In this document: positions 8,628-15,951 of the stretch, in pieces | How positions within the stretch are numbered: the stretch's first letter is position 1 | How the letters are laid out: the number at the start of each line of letters is the position of its first letter | Source of the DNA: Flagellimonas hadalis | Lineage (GTDB): Bacteria > Bacteroidota > Bacteroidia > Flavobacteriales > Flavobacteriaceae | Direction: 5' to 3' | NCBI RefSeq assembly: GCF_007785775.2 | Contig: NZ_VNIK02000014.1 | Span: forward strand, 25,518 to 89,517 | Length of the DNA: 64,000 nucleotides | Position numbers and translations under genes: made by a program | The notes under the pieces: generated by a model | Seen by the model: only the letters and a program-made list of their open reading frames with translations | Told to the model about the DNA's origin: nothing | Database searches by the model: none

Positions 8628-8662
8628 CTTTAACTTTCAATTAACTATTGCTGATTTTCCCG

Positions 8663-8670
8663 TATTTTTG
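8663..8670 (+). promoter_or_regulatory. -7 element upstream of tag
   Basis: TATTTTTG fits TAnnTTTG and ends 16 bases before the ATG at 8687, implying a very short leader. Confidence 0.4.
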
Positions 8671-8686
8671 AAAAAAATTGCAACAT

Positions 8687-9250
8687 ATGGAAAAACATAG
8701 GTGTGGATGGTGTATCGGTGACCCCTTGTATGAAGCTTATCATGACACGGAATGGGGAGTTCCCGTCAAGGATGATGATACCCTCTTCGAATTTTTGATC
8801 CTGGAAACCTTTCAGGCGGGGCTGAGTTGGATCACCGTATTGCGAAAGCGTGATAATTTCCGAAGGGCGTTTGATCAATTCGATTATAAAAAAATTGCCG
8901 CCTACGATCAGGATAAGATCGATTCGTTGTTGGAAGATCCAGGCATCATCCGGAACAAATTGAAAGTACACGCCACCGTCTCCAATGCGATCGCTTTCAT
9001 GGACATCCAGAAGGAATTTGGTAGTTTCAGTGACTATATCTGGGGGTTCGTCAATGGCAGTCCGATCAAAAATCAATTGGAAAACTACAAGCACGCCCCT
9101 GCAACCACCCCTATTTCGGATGCCATCAGCAAGGACCTGAAAAAGCGGGGCTTCAAGTTTGTGGGCAGCACCGTGATCTATGCCCACATGCAGGCCACTG
9201 GCATGGTGAACGATCACGAAATCCACTGTTTTAGATACCATGAAGTATAA
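8687..9250 (+). CDS. tag: DNA-3-methyladenine glycosylase I
   Basis: Base-excision repair enzyme that removes 3-methyladenine from alkylated DNA. The 187-residue protein is the family length. The N-terminal RCGWCIGDPLYEAYHDTEWG and C-terminal VNDHEIHCFRY segments carry the cysteine and histidine ligands of the Tag zinc site. FLILETFQAGLSWITVLRKRDNFR and the GFKFVGSTVIYAHMQATGMV segment are family signatures. An in-frame TTG lies 9 bases upstream, but ATG at 8687 gives the normal N terminus. The last 11 bases overlap the next gene. Confidence 0.94.
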   Translation: MEKHRCGWCIGDPLYEAYHDTEWGVPVKDDDTLFEFLILETFQAGLSWITVLRKRDNFRRAFDQFDYKKIAAYDQDKIDSLLEDPGIIRNKLKVHATVSNAIAFMDIQKEFGSFSDYIWGFVNGSPIKNQLENYKHAPATTPISDAISKDLKKRGFKFVGSTVIYAHMQATGMVNDHEIHCFRYHEV

Positions 9251-9821
9251 GATTTTTGCCATAGCACTCCTCTTCATGCCTTTTTTTGGTATGTCTCAGG
9301 AAAAACATGAACAGGAGTTCCGAATAAAAAAGAGCCAGTTTCCCGATGCGGCCCTGGAACAAATCGAGCAATATTTGGGCGATGCCAAAAGAATACGATT
9401 CTACCAAGAACTGGACAGTACCAAAAAAAGTTATGAGGCCAAGTTCAAAAAAGGTAGGCTCCACTATAGCGTGGAGTTCAACGAGACTGGAAAACTGGAA
9501 GATGTGGAATTCATCATCAAGGAAAGGGACATTCCCGAAGATTCTTGGAATGCCATACTAGAGCACCTCCAAGAAAATTATCCAAAATTTCGCATTAAAA
9601 AAATCCAACAGCAATATCCCTTGGCCGACCGAGAGCCAAAAAAAACACTGCACGAAGCTTTTCAAAACCTGATTTTGCCCTATATCAATTACGAACTCGT
9701 CTTTTCCGCCAAAAAGGACAAGGGGTTCCAAACCTATGAGGCTCTTTTCAATTCAGAAGGCACTTTGATCAACATCCGTAAATCATCCCCCCTTAGTTAC
9801 GACCATGTCCTATACCCATAA
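9240..9821 (+). CDS. Secreted protein of unknown function, PepSY-like
   Basis: A 193-residue protein with a clear signal peptide (about 1-19, MKYKIFAIALLFMPFFGMS, then QEKHEQ). The mature part has two PepSY-like alternations: FPDAALEQIEQYLGDAKRIRFYQELD, then YEAKFKKGRLHYSVEFNETGKLEDVEF, and a second copy around YPLADREPKKTLHEAFQNLILPYINYELVFS. That layout suggests a small periplasmic or outer-membrane-associated binding domain, but I do not recognise a named family. It overlaps tag by 11 bases and the next gene by 17 bases, so the three probably form one operon. Confidence 0.75.
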   Translation: MKYKIFAIALLFMPFFGMSQEKHEQEFRIKKSQFPDAALEQIEQYLGDAKRIRFYQELDSTKKSYEAKFKKGRLHYSVEFNETGKLEDVEFIIKERDIPEDSWNAILEHLQENYPKFRIKKIQQQYPLADREPKKTLHEAFQNLILPYINYELVFSAKKDKGFQTYEALFNSEGTLINIRKSSPLSYDHVLYP

Positions 9822-10491
9822 ATGGCCCTTTTTTCTTTTGATTTTTCTCTTTTTTGGCAACCTCCATGCCCAAGACAACCTTACCGGTTATTGGCAGCCG
9901 GAATTCGCCATAAATTATGATGTCAACAAAGCCTATTCGCACAATTTTTCGGTGACCAATCGAAATTACATCATCAAGGACAGTGAGGTTTTGTTGAAAA
10001 CGAGACAGATCGACCTGGTCCATTTTTCAAAACTGGACATCAAGGACAATCAGAGCATTGCCCTTGGGGTGCAGTATCGGTTCAGGAACAATTTTGATGA
10101 CGGGGAGAACGAACTTAGGCTCACACAACAGTACAACGTGACCAGCAAACCTTTTTCGGTGCGCTACGGGCATCGGTTTCGAGCGGAGCAGCGCATCACC
10201 CAACCACTGACCACGCACAGGTTCCGCTACCGTTTTGCGGTGGATTTTCCATTGAAGGGCGAAAAACTGGACATGGGGGAACCTTATTTTGTGGGTAGTT
10301 TCGAAAACCTGCTCAGTGTTGCCAAAGGCAACTCGCCCCAATTCGACACCAGGCTCAACGGACAGGTCGGGTGGCAACTGGAGCATGGACTCAAAATTCA
10401 GGTAGGGGTGGAATACCGTATCGAAGAATACACTTCGGGGCTGCCACAAAATGTGGTGTTCTTACTCACCAGTGCCCAGTTGTCCCTGTAA
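9805..10491 (+). CDS. DUF2490-like outer-membrane beta-barrel protein
   Basis: A 228-residue protein with a signal peptide (about 1-23, ending HAQDN). The rest alternates short amphipathic strands: GYWQPEFAINYDVNKAYSHNFSV, ALGVQYRFRN, NELRLTQQYNV, FSVRYGHRFRAEQRIT, HRFRYRFAVDF. The RFRAEQR and YRFR stretches are typical of DUF2490, a Bacteroidota outer-membrane barrel family of unknown function. It overlaps the preceding gene by 17 bases, and its 3' end overlaps the opposing aat gene by 30 bases. Confidence 0.75.
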   Translation: MSYTHKWPFFLLIFLFFGNLHAQDNLTGYWQPEFAINYDVNKAYSHNFSVTNRNYIIKDSEVLLKTRQIDLVHFSKLDIKDNQSIALGVQYRFRNNFDDGENELRLTQQYNVTSKPFSVRYGHRFRAEQRITQPLTTHRFRYRFAVDFPLKGEKLDMGEPYFVGSFENLLSVAKGNSPQFDTRLNGQVGWQLEHGLKIQVGVEYRIEEYTSGLPQNVVFLLTSAQLSL

Positions 10492-11142
10492 AATTTCCAT
10501 AAACCTGTTTCTGGGGATCAATTCGGCACCCAGGCTTTCCAAATGATCGGTATGGACTTGGCAATCGATGAGCCGATATCTTTTTTGTTGGAGTTCCTGC
10601 ACCATTTTTATAAAAGCGTATTTGGAGGCATTGGGCCTTAAGCTGAACATGCTTTCCCCGCAGAACACATGGCCGAGGTCCACGCCATAAAGTCCGCCCA
10701 CCAATTGCCCTTCTTCCCAAACCTCGTAGGAGCGTGCGATTTTCTTGTGATGAAGGTCCGTGTAGGCCATCTTCATCTCCGGGGTGATCCATGTACCTTG
10801 TTGTCCACTCCGTTCCACTTTGGCACAGTGTTCCATCACTTTCTCAAAACAGGTATCTTGGGTGAGCCTGAACTTGTCGCTCCGCAACTCCTTCCGCATG
10901 CTCTTGGATATCTTTACTTTATCGGGAAAAAGCACCATTCTGGGGTCCGGGCTCCACCAGAGGATCAGGGCATCGTCATTGAACCAAGGGAAAATACCGT
11001 TCTTATAGGCCAAAAGAAGTCTTTCTGGCGATAGGTCACCGCCCACAGCAAGAAGACCGTCATCGTTGGCCATCTCCACTGGGGGAAATTCCAACCGCTT
11101 TCCTAAAAAATAGAGTGGAAATTTGTTCCCGTAGTTTTCCAA
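10462..11142 (-). CDS. aat: Leucyl/phenylalanyl-tRNA--protein transferase
   Basis: N-end-rule enzyme that adds Leu or Phe from aminoacyl-tRNA to proteins with N-terminal Arg or Lys, marking them for ClpS/ClpAP. The 226-residue protein matches the family: FPPVEMANDDGLLAVGGDLSPERLLLAY, GIFPWFNDDALILWWSPDPRMVL and LVGGLYGVDLGHVFCGESMFS are hallmark segments. The ATG at 11142 gives the expected N terminus. It stands alone on the minus strand; its 3' end overlaps the DUF2490 gene. Confidence 0.95.
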   Translation of the reverse strand: MENYGNKFPLYFLGKRLEFPPVEMANDDGLLAVGGDLSPERLLLAYKNGIFPWFNDDALILWWSPDPRMVLFPDKVKISKSMRKELRSDKFRLTQDTCFEKVMEHCAKVERSGQQGTWITPEMKMAYTDLHHKKIARSYEVWEEGQLVGGLYGVDLGHVFCGESMFSLRPNASKYAFIKMVQELQQKRYRLIDCQVHTDHLESLGAELIPRNRFMEILQGQLGTGE

Positions 11143-11188
11143 AATGCTGTTTTATCCTAAAAATAAGCAATGTGGAACAAAACTGAAT

Positions 11189-11312
11189 AGGCTGCCCAAA
11201 AAGAAGCTGTTTTCTGTCAGGTTGAGCGGAGTCGAGAATGTGATGATTATTACAGTCAATAGGTTTCGACTGCGCTCAACCTGACAGAAAACAGCTTCTT
11301 TTTGTACAGCCT
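11189..11312. repeat. Long palindromic repeat (49-base inverted arms)
   Basis: Arms 11189-11237 and 11264-11312 are inverted copies with 4 mismatches in 49; the inner 32 bases (11197-11228 with 11273-11304) are perfect. The loop is 26 bases. There is no open reading frame or transposase inside. It sits between the DUF3127 stop and the aat start, so as RNA it could also end transcription of DUF3127. Part of the arm (TTTCGACTGCGCTCAACCTG) recurs, slightly diverged, inside bioF at 59434-59457, so it looks like a dispersed mobile palindrome. Confidence 0.85.
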
Positions 11313-11355
11313 TTCCTATAAATTTTTCTTTCCCAAAGGAAAGATGGTTGGCTTT

Positions 11356-11733
11356 TTAGAACGGAAGGTCGTCGTGATCCTCCTCATTGAGGTCATCGGC
11401 GGGCTCAAAAGCCTCCATCGGGGGAACAGGGGGCATGTTGCCGTTGCCGGCCTCAGCCTGTAGGTTCTCTATGCGCCATCCTTGGATGGAGTTGAAATAT
11501 TTGGTCTCTCCCTGGGGGTTCACCCATTCCCTGCCTCTTAGGTTGATGCTTATCTTCACGGCCTGGCCCACTTTATAGTTGTCCAACAAATCACACTTGT
11601 CCTGCACAAATTCCACCAAAATATGCTGGGGATATTGTTCTTCCGTGGTCACTACGACCTCCCTTTTCCTAAAACCATTGTTTCCGAAGGTTTTGGTATC
11701 ATCGATCATTTTGATTTTTCCCTGAACTTCCAT
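11356..11733 (-). CDS. DUF3127 OB-fold-like protein with SSB-type acidic tip
   Basis: A 125-residue protein. The N-terminal 90 residues match DUF3127 (MEVQGKIKMIDDTKTFGNNG, FRKREVVVTTEEQYPQHILVEF, YKVGQAVKISINLRGREW), a Bacteroidota family with an OB-fold-like pattern. A linker rich in Gly, Asn, Pro and Met leads to an acidic tail ending in exactly DDLPF. SSB encoded at 44933-45388 in this window ends in DDDLPF, the peptide through which SSB recruits repair and replication proteins. A single-stranded-DNA role is therefore inferred. The gene is divergent from the sensor kinase at 11857. Confidence 0.85.
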   Translation of the reverse strand: MEVQGKIKMIDDTKTFGNNGFRKREVVVTTEEQYPQHILVEFVQDKCDLLDNYKVGQAVKISINLRGREWVNPQGETKYFNSIQGWRIENLQAEAGNGNMPPVPPMEAFEPADDLNEEDHDDLPF

Positions 11734-11755
11734 TATGTTAATTTTTGTTGAATTT

Positions 11756-11763
11756 CAAAAGTA
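11756..11763 (-). promoter_or_regulatory. -7 element upstream of the DUF3127 gene
   Basis: TACTTTTG on the minus strand matches TAnnTTTG and ends 22 bases before the ATG. No TTG at the expected -33 spacing was found. Confidence 0.4.
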
Positions 11764-11856
11764 CATAAAATGAATCCTATTGAAAACCCGTTATGCTAAC
11801 TAACTATCAACATGTTTTCCATTTTCCGCTATCTTTAAAACACAATCCGACCAACA

Positions 11857-13008
11857 ATGAACTTCAGCCCCCAAAGGAAAGCTTCCAATATTACCTTGTT
11901 GATATCTGCATTCATCATTGTGAGCTTGATCTTGTGGAACACCAACAGTTTTTTCAGGAAGTTCAAGGAAGAGGAGCGTTTGAAAATGGAAATATGGGCC
12001 ACGGCCCAGTTGGAGCTCATCCAATCCCCGGTGGACCAAGAACTGGGCAACCTCACCTTAAAGGTGATGGCCAACAATACGTCCACTCCCATGATCTTGG
12101 TGAATGAGGAAGGGTCCTACAAAACCCACAATATTCCCAAGGACAAGATTGCCGATAGCACCTATATCCGACAAAAGATAGAGCAGTTCAAAAATGAGAA
12201 CGAACCTATACAAATCATCCAGGAAGATGAGTTGCTGGAAACGCTCTACTACGGAAATTCCGAGGTCCTCAACAAGTTGAAGTATTACCCCCTTGCGCTA
12301 CTGCTCATCATATGCCTGTTCGGGACGGTCATTTTCTTTTTCTTCAAGACCAACAAGGCTTCGGAACAGAACAAGCTCTGGGCGGGCATGGCCAAGGAGA
12401 CCGCCCACCAGATCGGCACACCGCTTACATCGCTCATGGGCTGGAACGAACTGTTGAAAACCGAGGACATCAATCCGGATGTGACCAAGGAAATTGCGAA
12501 GGACATCGATCGCCTGCAGACCATTACGGAGCGTTTTTCCAAAATTGGCTCCATCCCGGAACTGCACGTCCATGATATTGTGGAGGAAACCAAAAAGGCC
12601 TACGACTATCTGAAACAACGGAGCTCCAAACTGGTCCACTTTTCGTTCAGCAGCAATGTGGAAGAAGCCTTGGTCCTGCTGAACCCCCCATTGTACAACT
12701 GGAGCATTGAAAACTTGGTTAAAAACGGGATCGATGCGATGAAGGGCAAAGGGAACATCGCCATACAGATCGAGAAAAAAGGACAAACGGTCAACATTTT
12801 GGTATCGGACACCGGCCACGGAATCGCAAAAAGTGACTTCCAGAACATTTTTAATCCAGGGGTGACCACCAAGAAAAGAGGCTGGGGATTAGGACTTTCG
12901 CTGGTAAAAAGAATCGTGGAAGAGTACCATAAAGGAAAAATTAAAGTATTTTCGTCAAGTAAGGAAGGAACAATCATGCAAATTTCCCTAAGAGCAAATG
13001 AAAAATGA
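11857..13008 (+). CDS. Membrane sensor histidine kinase
   Basis: A 383-residue kinase: a first helix at about 10-28, a short periplasmic sensor region (about 30-145), a second helix at about 148-168 (YPLALLLIICLFGTVIFFFF), then the kinase core. The H-box is MAKETAHQIGTPLTSLMGW near 185, a variant often seen in Bacteroidota. The ATPase domain shows the N-box IENLVKNGIDAM, G1 DTGHGIAKS and G2 KKRGWGLGLSLVKRIVEEY. No response regulator is adjacent, so it is an orphan kinase. The zinc-ribbon gene starts 8 bases after its stop and is probably co-transcribed. Confidence 0.92.
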   Translation: MNFSPQRKASNITLLISAFIIVSLILWNTNSFFRKFKEEERLKMEIWATAQLELIQSPVDQELGNLTLKVMANNTSTPMILVNEEGSYKTHNIPKDKIADSTYIRQKIEQFKNENEPIQIIQEDELLETLYYGNSEVLNKLKYYPLALLLIICLFGTVIFFFFKTNKASEQNKLWAGMAKETAHQIGTPLTSLMGWNELLKTEDINPDVTKEIAKDIDRLQTITERFSKIGSIPELHVHDIVEETKKAYDYLKQRSSKLVHFSFSSNVEEALVLLNPPLYNWSIENLVKNGIDAMKGKGNIAIQIEKKGQTVNILVSDTGHGIAKSDFQNIFNPGVTTKKRGWGLGLSLVKRIVEEYHKGKIKVFSSSKEGTIMQISLRANEK

Positions 13009-13016
13009 AATGAGCC

Positions 13017-13367
13017 ATGGCAAAGGAAAAAAAACTTGTAATAAAGGAAGCTGATATTACCAACAACTGCCCCGAATGCTACAACCAGGAACTGAAGCTT
13101 ACCTTCTACCAAAAACACACCTATGGTGCATTCTACCACAGAACGACCAATGAGGTGACCCACGAGATCAAGTGCAAAAAGTGCAATTCCATCATTTATC
13201 CGGTAAACTGGACGCCCGATATCGAAAGGGTCTATGACTATTACAACAAGCTGGTGGCGCCTGACAGGGCATCGGTCCGATTCACCATGCTATCCTTTAT
13301 CATTTTGGCGTTGATGTTGTGCTTGGTGGCGGCAGCGATTTATTTTTTCCTGCAAGGTGCTATTTGA
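13017..13367 (+). CDS. Zinc-ribbon membrane protein of unknown function
   Basis: A 116-residue protein with two cysteine pairs, NNCPECYNQE near residue 17 and CKKCNS near 57, forming a likely zinc ribbon, followed by a C-terminal membrane helix (about 90-112, MLSFIILALMLCLVAAAIYFFL). It has no signal peptide, so the ribbon should face the cytoplasm. I do not recognise a named family. It starts 8 bases after the sensor kinase, which makes a linked role plausible but unproven. Its end overlaps the opposing HIT gene by 8 bases. Confidence 0.75.
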   Translation: MAKEKKLVIKEADITNNCPECYNQELKLTFYQKHTYGAFYHRTTNEVTHEIKCKKCNSIIYPVNWTPDIERVYDYYNKLVAPDRASVRFTMLSFIILALMLCLVAAAIYFFLQGAI

Positions 13368-13752
13368 GGTGGGACCGAATGGCCGCGGCAACGGTCTCAA
13401 ACTCTTCTGTAGACAGTTTTTCCTTGTGTTGAAAGGTGGCGTTCGCCATGCTCTGCAAGGGAATGAGGTGCACGTGTACATGGGGCACTTCCAAACCGAT
13501 GACCGTCATGCCGACCCGCTTGCAGGGAACGGCTTTTTCCAGTGCAATGGCCACTTTTCGTGAAAACGACATGAGTTTACTATATGACTCCTCGTCCAAA
13601 TCCCATATTTTGTCCACTTCCTTTTTGGGGACACATAAGGTATGTCCTTTGGCATTTGGATTGATGTCCAAAAAGGCAAAGTTGTCCTCGTCCTCGGCTA
13701 TTTTATGGCAGGGAATTTCCCCATTCATGATCTTGGTAAAAATACTGGCCAT
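13360..13752 (-). CDS. HIT-family nucleotide-binding protein
   Basis: A 130-residue histidine-triad protein. The triad HVHVHLIP is at about 95-102, preceded by GLEVPHVHVH as in Hint-type hydrolases. The N terminus SIFTKIMNGEIPCHKIAEDE is also typical. These enzymes hydrolyse nucleoside phosphoramidates and adenylated substrates. It lies downstream of greA on the same strand, separated by the greA terminator, a gene pair often seen in Bacteroidota. Confidence 0.92.
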   Translation of the reverse strand: MASIFTKIMNGEIPCHKIAEDEDNFAFLDINPNAKGHTLCVPKKEVDKIWDLDEESYSKLMSFSRKVAIALEKAVPCKRVGMTVIGLEVPHVHVHLIPLQSMANATFQHKEKLSTEEFETVAAAIRSHLK

Positions 13753-13774
13753 CTTGAGTTGCTTTTTAACTAAA

Positions 13775-13796
13775 AATCCCGTCGTGGGACGGGATT
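13775..13796 (-). terminator. Rho-independent terminator of greA
   Basis: On the minus strand AATCCCGTC, a 4-base loop and GACGGGATT form a perfect 9-pair stem, followed by TTTAG. It lies 24 bases after the greA stop and before the HIT start. Confidence 0.7.
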
Positions 13797-13819
13797 AAAT
13801 ATACAGATTTTAATCGCTG

Positions 13820-14296
13820 TTACTCCCTGGTGATTTCCAAAACTTCCAATTTCAGGGTTCCATTGGGTACCTTGATCTCTGCCATATCCCCTACTGATTT
13901 TCCCAACAGGCCTTTTCCTATCGGGGAAGTAACGGATATTTTTCCAGTCTTCAGATTGGCCTCGCTTTCGGCCACCAAGGTATATTTCATGACCATCCCG
14001 TTGGCCTGGTTTTTCAATTTTACGGTCGACAGCACCAGAATTTTTGAGTTGTCCAGTTGTGATTCATCTATCAATCGGGCATTGGCCAAGGTTTCTTCCA
14101 TCTTGGAGATCTTCATTTCCAAAAGGCCCTGCGCTTCCTTTGCTGCATCATATTCGGCATTCTCAGACAGATCCCCTTTGTCCCTGGCCTCTGCAATGGC
14201 CTGGGATGCCTTTGGACGCTCCACGTCCTTTAGCTGGTTCAGTTCGTCCCTCAACTTCTTTAATCCTTCCGCTGTATAATAAGATATCTTGCTCAT
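13820..14296 (-). CDS. greA: Transcription elongation factor GreA
   Basis: Rescues backtracked RNA polymerase by stimulating transcript cleavage. It is 158 residues, the same as E. coli GreA. The coiled-coil N terminus contains KGDLSENAEYDAAKEAQG, with the acidic tip DLSENAEYDAA that inserts into the polymerase secondary channel, and the C-terminal domain has ISVTSPIGKGLLGKSVGD. ATG at 14296 was chosen: a longer frame upstream lacks similarity and runs through the leader. The leader carries a hairpin described separately. Confidence 0.96.
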   Translation of the reverse strand: MSKISYYTAEGLKKLRDELNQLKDVERPKASQAIAEARDKGDLSENAEYDAAKEAQGLLEMKISKMEETLANARLIDESQLDNSKILVLSTVKLKNQANGMVMKYTLVAESEANLKTGKISVTSPIGKGLLGKSVGDMAEIKVPNGTLKLEVLEITRE

Positions 14297-14376
14297 ATCG
14301 TGCTGTTTTAATGCAAAGGAACATCGAAGAAAATCAAAAAAATTTCCCCAATGGTCTCTTTCTTTACAAATACAAA

Positions 14377-14422
14377 AAATCCTCAACGATTCCCATGACC
14401 TGCATGGTTTTTGCGAGGATTT
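14377..14422 (-). promoter_or_regulatory. Hairpin plus T-run in the greA leader (possible attenuator or small RNA)
   Basis: On the minus strand AAATCCTC (14415-14422) pairs with GAGGATTT (14377-14384), with an inner CCATG/CATGG stem and A-rich internal loops. The outer arm runs directly into six T residues. The structure begins at the predicted transcription start and lies about 80 bases ahead of the greA ATG, so polymerase would meet a terminator-like signal after about 45 bases. Confidence 0.5.
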
Positions 14423-14426
14423 AACG

Positions 14427-14434
14427 CAAATATA
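14427..14434 (-). promoter_or_regulatory. -7 element of the greA promoter
   Basis: TATATTTG on the minus strand matches TAnnTTTG. The predicted start is close to 14420. A TTG exists upstream but only 13 bases away, shorter than consensus. Confidence 0.45.
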
Positions 14435-14481
14435 GGTAATTTTTGTTCAACTTTGCCGAAGCAGCTCATTGAAAATACGCT

Positions 14482-14916
14482 ATGAAACATTTCTGGGGCC
14501 TTTGCCTTCTTTTGACCTTATTCGCCTGTAGTTCAGACAGTACCAACAGAAACCCCTATTTGCAAGAAGTGAGTTTCCGGTTTGACCTGAACCTGAACCT
14601 GCCTTTGTACAGTAACCTGAAAAACGTTGGGAATCCCGTATATGTGGGGAACAGCGGTGTGGGCACCCGAGGTGCTTTTGTCATGAATATCGGTTCGGGC
14701 TATTATGCCTTTGAGGCCAGCTGCCCCAACCATGCCCCTAATGATTGCTCCACCATGACCATAGATGGGCAGAATGTGGTCTGCAGCTGCGAAGGATACA
14801 CGTATAGCCTATTTACAGGGCAGCAATTGGACAGGCCCAACGATGGAAAAAGATACCATGACCTATTGTATTACAGGGCAACCCAGAGCGGGAATGTGGT
14901 GACCATCTCCAACTGA
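14482..14916 (+). CDS. Rieske-like lipoprotein with altered cluster ligands
   Basis: A 144-residue lipoprotein: signal peptide with lipobox LTLFAC at about 11-16 followed by SSDS. The C-terminal half resembles a Rieske fold: ASCPNHAPNDCSTMTIDGQNV and then VVCSCEGYTYSLFTGQQL. A true Rieske domain needs C-x-H and C-x-x-H. Here the first pair is CPNH and the second is CSCEGY, where the expected histidine is glutamate. A [2Fe-2S] cluster is therefore doubtful. Its stop abuts the stop of the convergent oxidoreductase gene. Confidence 0.7.
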   Translation: MKHFWGLCLLLTLFACSSDSTNRNPYLQEVSFRFDLNLNLPLYSNLKNVGNPVYVGNSGVGTRGAFVMNIGSGYYAFEASCPNHAPNDCSTMTIDGQNVVCSCEGYTYSLFTGQQLDRPNDGKRYHDLLYYRATQSGNVVTISN

Positions 14917-15918
14917 TCAATTATTCCCCAAAATACGGTCCATGACCCAACTGGTGTGCAACCCTGTTTTTCCAGTGGATGGGTGCATTGTTCTTCCCAA
15001 AAGGTGTTCCCTGATGTTTTCCACATGAAATTGCTGCACGTGATCGGGGTGGGGGATTTCCATGAGCTGTAGTCCCGATTCATTTTCCAATACCAAAGGA
15101 GTCTCGTCCAAAACAGCAAAACTGATTTTTCCTTTGGAACCCAGGATATCGACTTTGTCCTCTCGAAAATAATTGCCAAAATTCCACAATCCTGTGCCTG
15201 TCACACCTCCTTCGTGCAACCAAGTTCCAGAAACCGTATCGTGGGCAGGGTACAGTCCTTGTTGGTTCAATGCAATCCCGTGAACGCTTTGGATGTCCCC
15301 CAAAAGAAAAGTGAACAGATCAAGTCCGTGACTCGCCAGATCATCAAAATAGCCTCCAGGTGCTACTTTGCTATCCGTTCGCCAATTGTATTCCCCGCTC
15401 AGATCTATGTCACTGGGTGGCTTCGTCTTTTGCCAATGGATGTGACGTACCTGTCCGATCAGGCCTTCCTTCAGCCATTCTTTCACCTTAAGAAATCTGG
15501 GTAGGGAACGGCGGTAATAGGCCACAAATAGTGGAATGCCCTTTGCACGGAACGCTTCATAAATAGCAAGACTGTCCGCATAATTGGGCGCCATGGGCTT
15601 TTCGACACAGCATGGTTTCCCGGCAGCGGCCACTTTTAGGGCATAAAATTTATGGGAGTCTGGTGGTGTGGCTATGTATATGGCATCTATCTCCGGATGG
15701 TCTATCACCTCATCTGCATTGGTGGTCCATTGGGCTATTTTATGCCTTTCAGCATAATCCTTTGCCTTCCCTGCATTGCGGCGCATGACCATTCGTACTT
15801 CAAAACAAGGAGTGTTGATATACGCAGGAACGCTCTTTTTTTCGGCCACACTGCCACAACCAATGATTCCCCAGCGAAGGGGTCTGTTTTCAGGAAAAAG
15901 AAAATGGGACTCTGCCAT
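14917..15918 (-). CDS. Gfo/Idh/MocA-family oxidoreductase
   Basis: A 333-residue NAD(P)-dependent sugar or inositol dehydrogenase-like enzyme. The Rossmann motif RWGIIGCGSVAEKKSVPAY is at about 14-32, followed by AIYIATPPDSH and the family signature VEKPMAPNYADS, with the catalytic lysine in EKP. The C-terminal domain contains GGYFDDLASHGLDLFTFLLGD, also characteristic. Substrate cannot be told from the sequence. ATG at 15918 was chosen over one nine codons upstream because it gives a more typical N terminus. Confidence 0.9.
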   Translation of the reverse strand: MAESHFLFPENRPLRWGIIGCGSVAEKKSVPAYINTPCFEVRMVMRRNAGKAKDYAERHKIAQWTTNADEVIDHPEIDAIYIATPPDSHKFYALKVAAAGKPCCVEKPMAPNYADSLAIYEAFRAKGIPLFVAYYRRSLPRFLKVKEWLKEGLIGQVRHIHWQKTKPPSDIDLSGEYNWRTDSKVAPGGYFDDLASHGLDLFTFLLGDIQSVHGIALNQQGLYPAHDTVSGTWLHEGGVTGTGLWNFGNYFREDKVDILGSKGKISFAVLDETPLVLENESGLQLMEIPHPDHVQQFHVENIREHLLGRTMHPSTGKTGLHTSWVMDRILGNN

Positions 15919-15951
15919 ATTATAAAAGTACAGAATCCCATTCATTACCGT

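Noticed and set aside
8645..9277. A 210-codon minus-strand frame opposite tag
   Set aside because: Mirror of the tag coding sequence; its codons are explained by the conserved glycosylase, and the translated product shows no domain.
11189..11312. Insertion sequence
   Set aside because: The inverted arms suggest a mobile element, but there is no transposase and only 26 bases between the arms; recorded as a palindromic repeat instead.
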